Source: Labrenzia sp. R4_2
Lineage (GTDB): Bacteria; Pseudomonadota; Alphaproteobacteria; Rhizobiales; Stappiaceae
Direction of reading: 5' to 3'
Assembly (NCBI RefSeq): GCF_017743865.1
Contig: NZ_JAGHRJ010000007.1
Coordinates: 106,223 to 170,222 of the forward strand
DNA length: 64,000 nt
The notes under the pieces were generated by a model that was not told the origin of the DNA, ran no database searches, and saw only the letters and a list, made by a program, of their open reading frames with translations. A program made the position numbers and the translations under genes. Numbering within the stretch: the first letter of the stretch is position 1; every line of letters begins with the position of its first letter. Below, piece by piece: positions 26,054-34,110 of this stretch.

Positions 26054-27577
26054 TCAAATCCGCCGGCCGGCGTCGGCCCAAAAAGCATCGCGCAGCTTGC
26101 GCTTGAAAATCTTGCCGTTGTCGTCCCGCGGCAAGCTGTCCTTGATCAGGATCTTACGGGGGATCATGTAGCTGGCAATCCGGGACCGGAGGTAGTCCTG
26201 CAATTGACCGGTATCGATGGTCGTGTCCGGTTCCGGCTGAATGGCAACAGCGATGGCTTCGCCAAGCTCAGAATCGGGAATTCCAAAAACCGCACAATCA
26301 TGCACCTGGTCATGGCCGAACATGGCGGCCTCGATCTCCGCCGGATAGATGTTAACCCCACCGGAGATGATCATGTCGCGCTTGCGGTCGGAGATGAACA
26401 GATAGCCGTCGTCGTCGAGGTAGCCAATGTCGCCAACGGTGAAGAGCCCGTCCCGCTCCACAGCTGCCCGGTCCTCCGGCCGGCCCTCGTAGACAAAATC
26501 CGGAAAGGAGTGCAGACGGCAATAGATTTCGCCAGGCACATTCGGCGGGCACTCCGACCCATCTTCGGCAAAGATCTTGATGGTCGCGTCCTCAACGGCG
26601 CGGCCCACCGTGCCCGGCTTCTGATGCGCCTCTTCGCTGGAACACAGCGTCACGGCACCGGTTTCCGTGCCGCCGTAATATTCATAGATCACGGGTCCCC
26701 ACCAGTCGATCATCGCGCGTTTGATATCCGGGGGGAACGGTGCGCCGGCGGCAACGATGTGCCGCAGGGAGGATGTGTCATATCGCCGGCGCACCGCAGC
26801 TGAGAGTTTCAAGAGCCGGATGAACATGGTCGGTACCATGAAGGCCGTAGTGATCTGATGCTCCTCAATGATCTGAAGGATCTTTTCTGGATCGAATCGC
26901 GGAACAAGAACAAGATCGCCGCCGACATCAACGGTCAGCATGGCAAACCGGTTCGGGGCCGAGTGATACATCGGAGCCACCATCAGGGTCCGGCAGTGTT
27001 CGGAAAAAATCCTGTTGTACCCGGTGCTGACCAAGGTGGGATTGTTCAGCCTGCGCACGCCCTTGGGGTGTCCGGTGGTCCCGGAGGTGTAGATCATCGC
27101 AGCCTGACCATGGGCGTCCGGTCCGTCCCAGACAGACTGCGCTGCGAGCCAGTCCTCCCAGACCGGGAACCCTTCCGGGACAGCACAGGCATCTGCTGAG
27201 AGGCCATAGCTTTCAGCGATGTCGGCCGGGGTCGGCACAATGACAATCTGAAGCTGGTCAATAACATCTGCCGTAAGATCCGGGCCGATCTGGTTCCAGA
27301 GATCCGCGTGAATGACAAAAACCTTAGCCTTGCAGTCCTTCAGAATATAGGCGGCTTCCTCAGCCGTGAAACGCCAGTTGACCGGAACGGCTGCCGCTTT
27401 CACAAGGGCCGCTGCCAGATCCATCGCCACTAGCGGAAAATCGTTCCGCATCATGGTGGCGACTGTTCCGCCTTCCGTGACGCCGGCTTTCAGGAAACCA
27501 CTCGCCGCTCTTCGGGCAAGGGTACGTAAATCGGATTGAGCCATGGACCGCGGCCCGCAAAACAGTGTCTTTGGCAT
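26054..27577 (-). CDS. AMP-forming acyl-CoA synthetase (first)
   Basis: This 507-residue ANL-superfamily enzyme has the P-loop AMIYTSGTTGHPKGVRR, the A5 motif YEYYGGTETG, the hinge region GDIGYLDDDGYLFISDRKRDMIISGGVNIYPAEIE and the catalytic lysine motif DDNGKIFKRKLRD. It activates a carboxylic acid to its CoA ester through an acyl-adenylate. A second enzyme of the same subgroup is at 40415-41962. The gene is 20 bp downstream of the enoyl-CoA hydratase gene and 14 bp upstream of the ADP-forming ligase, so it is in the same operon. Confidence 0.9.
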   Translation of the reverse strand: MPKTLFCGPRSMAQSDLRTLARRAASGFLKAGVTEGGTVATMMRNDFPLVAMDLAAALVKAAAVPVNWRFTAEEAAYILKDCKAKVFVIHADLWNQIGPDLTADVIDQLQIVIVPTPADIAESYGLSADACAVPEGFPVWEDWLAAQSVWDGPDAHGQAAMIYTSGTTGHPKGVRRLNNPTLVSTGYNRIFSEHCRTLMVAPMYHSAPNRFAMLTVDVGGDLVLVPRFDPEKILQIIEEHQITTAFMVPTMFIRLLKLSAAVRRRYDTSSLRHIVAAGAPFPPDIKRAMIDWWGPVIYEYYGGTETGAVTLCSSEEAHQKPGTVGRAVEDATIKIFAEDGSECPPNVPGEIYCRLHSFPDFVYEGRPEDRAAVERDGLFTVGDIGYLDDDGYLFISDRKRDMIISGGVNIYPAEIEAAMFGHDQVHDCAVFGIPDSELGEAIAVAIQPEPDTTIDTGQLQDYLRSRIASYMIPRKILIKDSLPRDDNGKIFKRKLRDAFWADAGRRI

Positions 27578-27597
27578 AAGGTCGGTACTCTTCCCGT

Positions 27598-28377
27598 TTA
27601 TTGGCCAAGAAAATTAGGCTCGCGGCTTTCACCGAAGGCGCGGACGCCTTCTTCGAAATCCTGGGTGTTGAAGGCCTTACTTTGACAGGCGGCTTCCAGG
27701 CGCAAGGACTCGTCGAGGGATGCTGATTGCGCGGCTGCGATCTCGCGCTTGATCAGTCCAAGCGCAACCGTCGGACCGGAAGCCAGGCGCTGCGCAAGTG
27801 CGGTTGCGATATCTAAAAGGCTGTCATCCTCCGCAACCTCATGAACCAGGCCCCAGTCTTTTGCCGTTTCCGCGTCCATCGATCCGCCAAGCATCGCTAG
27901 CGCCGTGGTGCGCGACGCACCAATCCGGTGGGTCAGGAGCGAGGAGGCCCCGCCATCCAGAACCGCGCCGATCCGGGCAAAAGACAGGTGAAACTTCGCG
28001 GATAGGGCTGCAATGACGATGTCGGACGCCAGGACAATGGAAAACCCGGCACCGGCAGCTGGACCATTGACGGCGGCAATGACCGGAACCGGCAGGTCGC
28101 GCAAGGCCTGAACCACCCGATTGATGCCGCCAAGGATCTGCGTCTCGATATGCTGACGGCGCGCCAAAATCGTTTCAAGATCGAGATCGGCACCGCTGCA
28201 AAAGCCGCGGCCGGACCCCGTGATCAAAACAGCGCGCACACTCGGAGCATGCAACTCCGATAGAAGCTCCGACAAGATGCCCTCGCGCATGTCCGTTGAC
28301 AGGGCGTTCAACCGGTCCGGACGGTTGAGGGTCAGGCTCAGCACACCGCTGTCTCGCTTTACAAGTAAATCGCTCAT
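27598..28377 (-). CDS. Enoyl-CoA hydratase/isomerase
   Basis: This 259-residue crotonase-fold protein has the oxyanion-hole segments GSGRGFCSGADLDLE and AAVNGPAAGAGFSIVLASDIVIA, followed by FARIGAVLDGGASSLLTHRIG. The second catalytic acid typical of ECH-1 (the Glu of LPE-type motifs) is not obvious, while an aspartate (LDGG) is present as in PaaG-like members. Hydration or double-bond isomerisation are both possible. A 105-bp gap with GGAG-rich sequence separates it from the thiolase upstream. Confidence 0.87.
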   Translation of the reverse strand: MSDLLVKRDSGVLSLTLNRPDRLNALSTDMREGILSELLSELHAPSVRAVLITGSGRGFCSGADLDLETILARRQHIETQILGGINRVVQALRDLPVPVIAAVNGPAAGAGFSIVLASDIVIAALSAKFHLSFARIGAVLDGGASSLLTHRIGASRTTALAMLGGSMDAETAKDWGLVHEVAEDDSLLDIATALAQRLASGPTVALGLIKREIAAAQSASLDESLRLEAACQSKAFNTQDFEEGVRAFGESREPNFLGQ

Positions 28378-28482
28378 TGCTCCTCCCCAGGATTCTTTTG
28401 CAGGCGGCTCCTCCTGCCGAACTGCTGTGACAAGGCCCGGCTAGGTATCAGTCACCGGGCCCTGCCATCGCGATGGCGACGC

Positions 28483-29688
28483 TTACGCCCCCATCTTTCC
28501 GACGATTGCCAAAGAGCAGACGTTCTGGTGCGGGAAACCGCCCAGATTGTGTGTCATGCCAAAAACGGGTTCTTCCTTGCGCTGGCGGTCACCCGCACGG
28601 CCCTGAAGCTGCAGATACATTTCGTAAATCATTCGGAGACCCGACGCTCCGATCGGGTGGCCAAAACATTTAAGACCACCATCGATCTGGCAGGGGACCT
28701 TGCCGTCGGCATCATAAAAACCGTCCATGATGTCCTTCACAGCGCCGCCTTCCGGTGAGATGAAAAGGTCTTCCATTGTCACCAGCTCGGTGATCGAAAA
28801 GCAGTCATGCACTTCAAACAGGCTGATCTGATCGCGCGGGTTGGTGATGCCGGCTTCCTTGTAAGCCCGCTCGGCGCATTTGCGCGTCGTCACGAAGTGG
28901 CTGCCGTCCCAGGAATTGTGCTGCGCTTCCAGTCCGTTCGAAGCCGCAAGCTGCAAGGCCTTCACGGTAATGAGGTCATGTTTGCCAAGCGACTTGGCGA
29001 TTTCCGGTGTGGTCACGATGGCACAGGCCGAGCCGTCAGACACCCCGCAGCAATCGAACAGACCCAGCGGCTCTGCAATCATCGGGGCATTGAGCACCTT
29101 GTCTTCATCAATTCGGTTGCGCAGGTGGGCCTTGGGATTGCGCGCGCCATTGTCGTGGCTTTTCACGGAGATATGCGCCATCGCGCGCTTCATGTCGCCA
29201 GCGTCAATGCCGTGTTTGGCGCGATACGCGGATGCGAGCTGTGCGAAGGATCCAGGCGCGGACACGTTCGCCCAGAAAAGATCATTCACCGAGCCGCGGT
29301 TGCGCTGAGGCAAACCGCCGTAACCAGTATCCTTCAGCTTCTCGACACCAAGAGCCAGCGCGATGTCGGCCGCCCCGGCTGCGACAGCATAAACGGCACC
29401 CCGGAAAGCCTCCGAGCCGGAGGCACAGTAGTTTTCAACGCGCGTGACCGGAATATTCGGCAAACGCAGCGCCATCGACAGGGGAACGGCGGACTTGCCG
29501 ACATGCTGCTCCTCAATGGCCGTCCCGAGCCAGGCGGCATCGATCTGTTTTTTTTCAATACCTGCGTCGCCCAGCGCCTCGGTGAACGCTTCGATCATCA
29601 GATCTTCGGCATTGTCGCTCCAGCGCTCGCCAAACTGCGAACAGCCCATGCCGAGAATGGCGACCTTGTCTCTAATTCCAGATGCCAT
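28483..29688 (-). CDS. SCP2-type thiolase
   Basis: This 401-residue protein belongs to the sterol-carrier-protein-x/SCP2 thiolase branch. The nucleophile cysteine is C88 in VENYCASGSEAF, and the branch-specific EVHDCFS and GHPIGASG motifs follow. The usual C-terminal CxGGG is HNLGG, as expected for this branch, which uses the cysteine of HDCF instead. It should cleave a 3-ketoacyl-CoA; retention of C88 distinguishes it from the Ltp2/SAL retro-aldolases. The HMGCS-like/DUF35 fusion lies 12 bp upstream and likely forms a complex with it. Confidence 0.85.
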   Translation of the reverse strand: MASGIRDKVAILGMGCSQFGERWSDNAEDLMIEAFTEALGDAGIEKKQIDAAWLGTAIEEQHVGKSAVPLSMALRLPNIPVTRVENYCASGSEAFRGAVYAVAAGAADIALALGVEKLKDTGYGGLPQRNRGSVNDLFWANVSAPGSFAQLASAYRAKHGIDAGDMKRAMAHISVKSHDNGARNPKAHLRNRIDEDKVLNAPMIAEPLGLFDCCGVSDGSACAIVTTPEIAKSLGKHDLITVKALQLAASNGLEAQHNSWDGSHFVTTRKCAERAYKEAGITNPRDQISLFEVHDCFSITELVTMEDLFISPEGGAVKDIMDGFYDADGKVPCQIDGGLKCFGHPIGASGLRMIYEMYLQLQGRAGDRQRKEEPVFGMTHNLGGFPHQNVCSLAIVGKMGA

Positions 29689-29700
29689 GTTCGTTCCTCC

Positions 29701-31188
29701 CTATTCGGCCGCTTCGGCGGGCGCGCTGGCCTGATCATCATTGTCCGGCGTTGCCTTCCAGAAGTACCGGCGGAAACCGCGATTCTTGTCGTAGTCCTTC
29801 ACCCGGAACATCAGCTTCATGGGCATGCCGACGGCCAATTCCTGTTCCGGATCAATGTCTGTGAAGTCAGCCATCAACCGGCCGCCGTCTTCAAATTGGA
29901 TCATGCCGTAATAGGCGGGCGGGTCCGGCGAGAAGGTCAACCGGTCGGCCGTGAAGGAATTCAGTCTGGCCTTCTTGTCTGCAAATTCGTGGTCTTCTTG
30001 GGTGCCGATGGCACCGCAATTCGGATTGACGCAAACATTGCTTTTGGGGAACTGCAGTGTGCCGCATTCACAGCAGCACCCTCCGATCATGCGCTGTGCC
30101 ATATCCCGGTTTCGATAATGGGTGGACAGGCCGGTTTGTTTATCGACCTCCGCCCTTATGCCCTCTTCCATCGTGACCAGGCCGTTGACGGTGAGAAAGC
30201 GGGCGTAGTTGGTGTCCGCCCTGCGGCGGGCCAGATGGCCGGACACAGCGGTTCTCGGTGCAAGCTTTTCGATGGCGTCCGTCACTTCGAAGATCAAAGC
30301 ATCGCACCCCTGGCCAAAGCCGGTCACAAGAATTTTGTCGCCCGGTCTTGCGGTTTCCAAAGCGTGCACCAGCATAATGACCGGATGGGCGGCCCCCGCT
30401 TCCCCGCAAGTCGCTTGGAGATTGTCGGCAACGGCCTCGTCCGCAAGGCCCACCTTCTTGGCGAGCATGCTTGCGACCCGCTTCATGGCGGCCGGAAAAC
30501 AGAACGTCGTGACATCGCTTGCCGCAATGCCTGTTTTATCAAGCACGGCCTTGATCGCGTCAGGCACGATTTTCAAATAGCCTTCATCCCGCAGCCAGCG
30601 CTCCTCCCAGGCATAGTCATACGCGTGACCGGATCCCCGGAAATGATCGACAAAGTCGGCAGATACGGTGTGCGCCCCAATGAATTTCGCAATCACTTCG
30701 CCAGTGCCCACTAGAACCGCCGCGGCACCATCGCCATAGGTCATCTCCTGCGGGCTCGCGGCCTTGGTCTTACGTTGTTCGGAGGCGGTAAAAAGAATTG
30801 GTCCTTCGGCACCAGAGGCCGCTTGCAAGGCGACCGACAATCCGGAACTGCCCGCGCGCTGAGAGGCTGCCAGATCGAGCGTCATCAGTTGGCTTTTGAG
30901 GTTCAGCGCGTCGGCAACCACCCCGGCATTCTGTCGGTCATCGAACGGAAAGCTGGTCGACGCCATAAAGACTGCAGAAATCTCAGAGCGATCGAGCCCG
31001 GTCAGGCAGTCCCTGGACGCTTCGACCGCCATGGTGATGGCGTCTTCATCCCAATTGGCGATGGTGCGCTCGCCCTTTGCCAATCCCTTCAAGCCCGGAT
31101 TGTACCAGCCGTGCATCTTGCTGATCTCAGCACGTTGCAACCGGCTTTGCGGCAAGTAGCCGCCAAAGGCCAGAATTCCCAAGTCCAT
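29701..31188 (-). CDS. HMG-CoA-synthase-like/DUF35 (zinc ribbon-OB) fusion protein
   Basis: Residues 1-345 resemble archaeal-type HMG-CoA synthase/KAS III folds (ILAFGGYLPQSRL, YGDGAAAVLVG). Residues 365-480 form a DUF35 module with zinc ribbon C372-x2-C375 and C386-x4-C391 plus an OB fold. Aligned to archaeal HMG-CoA synthase (LEFACKAGT), the nucleophile cysteine is Gln110 (LAASQRAGS) and the catalytic histidine position (FHQPN) is Phe231 (CFPAA). Condensing activity is therefore unlikely; a scaffold or channelling role with the neighbouring thiolase is plausible. In archaea, thiolase, DUF35 protein and HMG-CoA synthase form one complex. Confidence 0.8.
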   Translation of the reverse strand: MDLGILAFGGYLPQSRLQRAEISKMHGWYNPGLKGLAKGERTIANWDEDAITMAVEASRDCLTGLDRSEISAVFMASTSFPFDDRQNAGVVADALNLKSQLMTLDLAASQRAGSSGLSVALQAASGAEGPILFTASEQRKTKAASPQEMTYGDGAAAVLVGTGEVIAKFIGAHTVSADFVDHFRGSGHAYDYAWEERWLRDEGYLKIVPDAIKAVLDKTGIAASDVTTFCFPAAMKRVASMLAKKVGLADEAVADNLQATCGEAGAAHPVIMLVHALETARPGDKILVTGFGQGCDALIFEVTDAIEKLAPRTAVSGHLARRRADTNYARFLTVNGLVTMEEGIRAEVDKQTGLSTHYRNRDMAQRMIGGCCCECGTLQFPKSNVCVNPNCGAIGTQEDHEFADKKARLNSFTADRLTFSPDPPAYYGMIQFEDGGRLMADFTDIDPEQELAVGMPMKLMFRVKDYDKNRGFRRYFWKATPDNDDQASAPAEAAE

Positions 31189-31217
31189 GATGCTCCTCCT
31201 CCCGCGCTTTTCAGCGC

Positions 31218-31649
31218 TTATGCTTTCGGCTTCCGGTCAAACAGCTTGAACGCGCCCGATGCAGTGGCGATCAGAGTGCCGTCCGGCAGCACAATTTCTC
31301 CTTCGGCAAAAAACACGGAGCGCCCCCCGCCAATCCGTCGGCCATGCGCCCGCAACAACCCTTTGCGCATTGGCGCGATGAAATTCGTGTTTAATGTCAA
31401 TGTCATGCAATAAAAACGCGGCTCCGGGGGCGGGCGATAACAGCCGGCCATGCCGCATGCAAAATCGAGCGCACTCACCAAAACACCGCCATGGGTCACG
31501 CCCATGACATTGGTATGGTAGCTGTCGATCTCGACCTCGACACACGCATGATTGCGCTGCCATTCGGTCAGCTCAAACCCGACATGCTTGTTGAATTCCC
31601 CTATTGGCCCCGATGTCTCGGCAAGGGTCATGATTTCTCCCGCTCTCAC
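31218..31649 (-). CDS. PaaI-family acyl-CoA thioesterase
   Basis: This 143-residue hot-dog protein has the PaaI signature VTHGGVLVSALDFACGMAG followed by LNTNFIAPMRKG and ARGRRIGGGRSVFF-like strands (HGRRIGGGRSVFFAEGEI). It should hydrolyse an acyl-CoA or aryl-CoA, perhaps to release CoA from dead-end intermediates. It is the first gene of the long leftward catabolic unit and is divergent from the MFE-2-like SDR. The start may be internal (MTLAETS), since the first six codons look unlike the family. Confidence 0.83.
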   Translation of the reverse strand: MRAGEIMTLAETSGPIGEFNKHVGFELTEWQRNHACVEVEIDSYHTNVMGVTHGGVLVSALDFACGMAGCYRPPPEPRFYCMTLTLNTNFIAPMRKGLLRAHGRRIGGGRSVFFAEGEIVLPDGTLIATASGAFKLFDRKPKA

Positions 31650-31727
31650 AGCTCCGGCCTTCGCAACGATTCAGGATAGCCGCCGTCCGAAGCATCGCCT
31701 TCCAACCGGATATTATATGTCTTGATT

Positions 31728-31747
31728 ATTATTCGCAAGCGTATTAT
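31728..31747. promoter_or_regulatory. Candidate MarR operator in divergent promoter
   Basis: The 20-bp dyad ATTATTCGC-AA-GCGTATTAT (7 of 9 arm positions paired) lies in the AT-rich divergent region between the thioesterase and the SDR. Its size and arm spacing suit a MarR dimer; two MarR genes are in the cluster. Related TTGCG/GCGTAT elements occur before 21852 and at about 35304-35340. Confidence 0.45.
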
Positions 31748-31830
31748 TAATCTGCGATATATTTTTGGCGGCATATCTACTTACGCGCCGCAATTGCCCG
31801 ATTTTGAGGCCGAAATACTGAGGGATGGGA

Positions 31831-32751
31831 ATGTCTGACAAAGCTTTGCTGGATGGAAAAGTTGCAATTGTCACCGGCGCGGGCCGCGGTGTTGGCCGCG
31901 AGATTGCTCTTTTGATGGCTCAAAAGGGTGCCTGCGTTGTCGTCAATGACCTCGGCGGAACTGGCGGTGGTGAGGGCGAGGATGCGCTCCCGGCAACCGA
32001 GGTCGTCAACGAAATCACCGCCGCTGGCGGCAAGGCCGTTGCCAACTGCGACAGCGTCACGGATTCAGCAGCAGCCCAAGGCATGATTGATCAGGCAATC
32101 GAAAACTTCGGCAAGCTCGACATCGTGGTCAACAATGCCGGCATCGTCCGGGATGCGATCTTTCACAAGATGACGGAAGACGAGTGGGATCAGGTAATCG
32201 CCGTCCACTTGAAAGGTGCCTACAATGTCAGCCGCGCCGCCGCGACCGTGTTCCGGGAGCAGCAATCCGGCCGCATGATTCACATGACATCCACGTCCGG
32301 ATTGATCGGTAACTTCGGTCAGGCCAACTATGCCGCCGCAAAACTTGGCATGGTCGGCCTATCACGGTCCATCGCCCTCGACATGGCGCGCTACAATGTG
32401 ACATCCAACGCGATTGGGCCTTTTGCCTGGAGCCGCCTGATCGGCACCATCCCGATCAAGTCCGAAGAAGAGCGCATCCGGGTTGAGCGCCTGAAGAGCA
32501 TGACACCAGCAAAGGTCGCGCCGCTCGTCGCAGCTCTTGCCTCAGATGCCGCCCAGAACGTTAGCGGCCAGGTGTTTGTTTCCCGGGGCAGTGAGGTCAT
32601 GCTGCTCAGCCAACCGCGGCCGATCCGGTCCATGGCCCGTCCTGACGGCTGGACGCCGGAATCCATTCTCGAACACGCATTCCCGGCTTTTTCCAGCACA
32701 CTTGTTCCCCTTGAGCGCTCGGCCGACGTGTTCTGTTGGGATCCGGTCTGA
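31831..32751 (+). CDS. SDR 3-hydroxyacyl-CoA dehydrogenase, MFE-2 type
   Basis: This short-chain dehydrogenase of 306 residues has the NAD motif VTGAGRGVGREIA, then VVVNDLGGTGGGEG, the sequence style of peroxisomal multifunctional enzyme 2 (HSD17B4). The catalytic set is S154 or S156, Y167 and K171 (GQANYAAAKLG). It should oxidise (3R)-hydroxyacyl-CoA to the 3-keto form. The second ATG at 31831 has GAGGG at proper spacing; the first, at 31825, directly abuts it. Its stop overlaps the start of the hydratase-2 gene by one base, as if the fused eukaryotic enzyme were split. Confidence 0.88.
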   Translation: MSDKALLDGKVAIVTGAGRGVGREIALLMAQKGACVVVNDLGGTGGGEGEDALPATEVVNEITAAGGKAVANCDSVTDSAAAQGMIDQAIENFGKLDIVVNNAGIVRDAIFHKMTEDEWDQVIAVHLKGAYNVSRAAATVFREQQSGRMIHMTSTSGLIGNFGQANYAAAKLGMVGLSRSIALDMARYNVTSNAIGPFAWSRLIGTIPIKSEEERIRVERLKSMTPAKVAPLVAALASDAAQNVSGQVFVSRGSEVMLLSQPRPIRSMARPDGWTPESILEHAFPAFSSTLVPLERSADVFCWDPV

Positions 32752-33611
32752 TGGCCATCGACTATGACAAGCTGATGGCCTGGCCTTTCGAGGAGGTTGA
32801 ACAAACCTACTCAATCAAGGACAGCATCATCTATGCCCTTGGCGTCGGATATGGGCATGACCCGGTCGACGAGGGGCAACTGCCCTTCGTTTTCGAGGAA
32901 GCCGATTTCAAGGCTGTGCCGACCATGGCCGTTGTGCTGGCCGGTCCAGGTTTCTGGTTGCGCGATCCCGATACGGGCATCGACTGGCGCAAGATCCTGC
33001 ATGGGGAACAAGGCATCCGCTGGCACAAACCACTGCCGAAATCAGCTACTGTCACAGCCCGCACTCGTATCACCCGCATTCTCGACAAGGGGGCGGACAA
33101 AGGCGCGCTGATCTATTCCGAACGTGATCTCGTCGACAAAACCACCGGCGACAAGCTCGCCACCTTGTCGTCAACCACCTTTGCGCGCGGGGATGGCGGT
33201 TTTGGTGGGGCATCAGGCCCGCAGCCGCAACCGCACGAAGTACCTGAACGCGCGCCCTGCGCTGTGTGTGACCTCCCCACAAGGCCGCATGCAGCGCTGC
33301 TTTACCGCTTGTCCGGCGACCCCAACCCCCTGCATGCCGACCCGAAGGTGGCCGCGGCAGCGGGGTTCAAAGCGCCGATCCTCCATGGCCTTTGCACTTT
33401 GGGGATCGCCGGACATGCGGTTCTGCGCAGCTTCTGCGGATATGACACGACCCGGCTGAAATCCCTGAAATTGCGGTTTTCAAGTCCGGTCTATCCAGGC
33501 GAGACCATCCGGACCGAGATGTGGCGGGATGGCGGTGTTGTCTCATTCCGCTCCAAGGTCCTGGAGCGCGATAGGGTGGTGTTGAACAATGGATGCGTCG
33601 AACTGGGATAA
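32751..33611 (+). CDS. R-specific enoyl-CoA hydratase 2 (MFE-2 type, MaoC family)
   Basis: This 286-residue double hot-dog protein matches hydratase 2 of MFE-2: IKDSIIYALGVGYGHDPVDE near the N-terminus, VPTMAVVLA, then the active-site segment SGDPNPLHADP (D190, H195) and GFKAPILHGLCTLG. It hydrates trans-2-enoyl-CoA to (3R)-hydroxyacyl-CoA, the substrate of the SDR encoded just upstream. The ATG at 32751 overlaps the SDR stop (TGATG). The open frame before it only repeats the end of the SDR gene in another phase. Confidence 0.9.
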   Translation: MAIDYDKLMAWPFEEVEQTYSIKDSIIYALGVGYGHDPVDEGQLPFVFEEADFKAVPTMAVVLAGPGFWLRDPDTGIDWRKILHGEQGIRWHKPLPKSATVTARTRITRILDKGADKGALIYSERDLVDKTTGDKLATLSSTTFARGDGGFGGASGPQPQPHEVPERAPCAVCDLPTRPHAALLYRLSGDPNPLHADPKVAAAAGFKAPILHGLCTLGIAGHAVLRSFCGYDTTRLKSLKLRFSSPVYPGETIRTEMWRDGGVVSFRSKVLERDRVVLNNGCVELG

Positions 33612-33630
33612 CAACGAGGGGGGACGCGAA

Positions 33631-34077
33631 ATGGATGCAACGCTCGCGGCCTGCAAATCGATCTTTCAGGACATTGCCCGGTTTCGCGGCCTTCTGTTCG
33701 ATCGCCTCATCGCTCCCTATGGGCTGACCATGTCCCAGGCGCGGGTGCTTTTGCACTTGCTTGCCGAAGACAAGTTGACCCAGTCGGACATCGCACGCCG
33801 CATGGATGTCGGCACGGTGACGGTCGGTGGACTTGTCGACCGATTGGAAGCACGCGGTCTTGTTGAGCGCCGGGCGGATCCGATCGACCGGCGCGCGAAG
33901 CGGGTATGTCTCACGGACGAGGCCCGGCCTTTGGAAAAAATCATGGATGAATGCAGCGCCGAAGTAGATGGCGCGTCCTTCAAGGGCTTGCCGGAAACCA
34001 GCATTCGCGTTTTGCTGTCCAACCTGCAAGCGGTACGGCAGAACCTGCTTGAAACACTGAACAAAGAAGCCAGCTGA
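33631..34077 (+). CDS. MarR family transcriptional regulator (second paralogue)
   Basis: This 148-residue winged-helix protein has the core LTQSDIARRMDVGTVTVGGLVDRLEARGLVERRADPIDRRAKRVCLT, paralogous to the MarR at 22085-22531. The ATG at 33631 has a strong GAGGGGGG site upstream; the frame also opens at 33589 inside the end of the hydratase gene. It lies within the rightward SDR-hydratase-racemase unit and probably controls it, with the dyad at 31728-31747 as a candidate site. Confidence 0.85.
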   Translation: MDATLAACKSIFQDIARFRGLLFDRLIAPYGLTMSQARVLLHLLAEDKLTQSDIARRMDVGTVTVGGLVDRLEARGLVERRADPIDRRAKRVCLTDEARPLEKIMDECSAEVDGASFKGLPETSIRVLLSNLQAVRQNLLETLNKEAS

Positions 34078-34110
34078 GCGCGGCGATAACAAAGTCTGGG
34101 AGGACTTGGG

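Noticed and set aside
28807..30714. Plus-strand open frame of 635 codons
   Set aside because: Antisense to the thiolase and HMGCS-like genes and spanning their junction; no recognisable domain.
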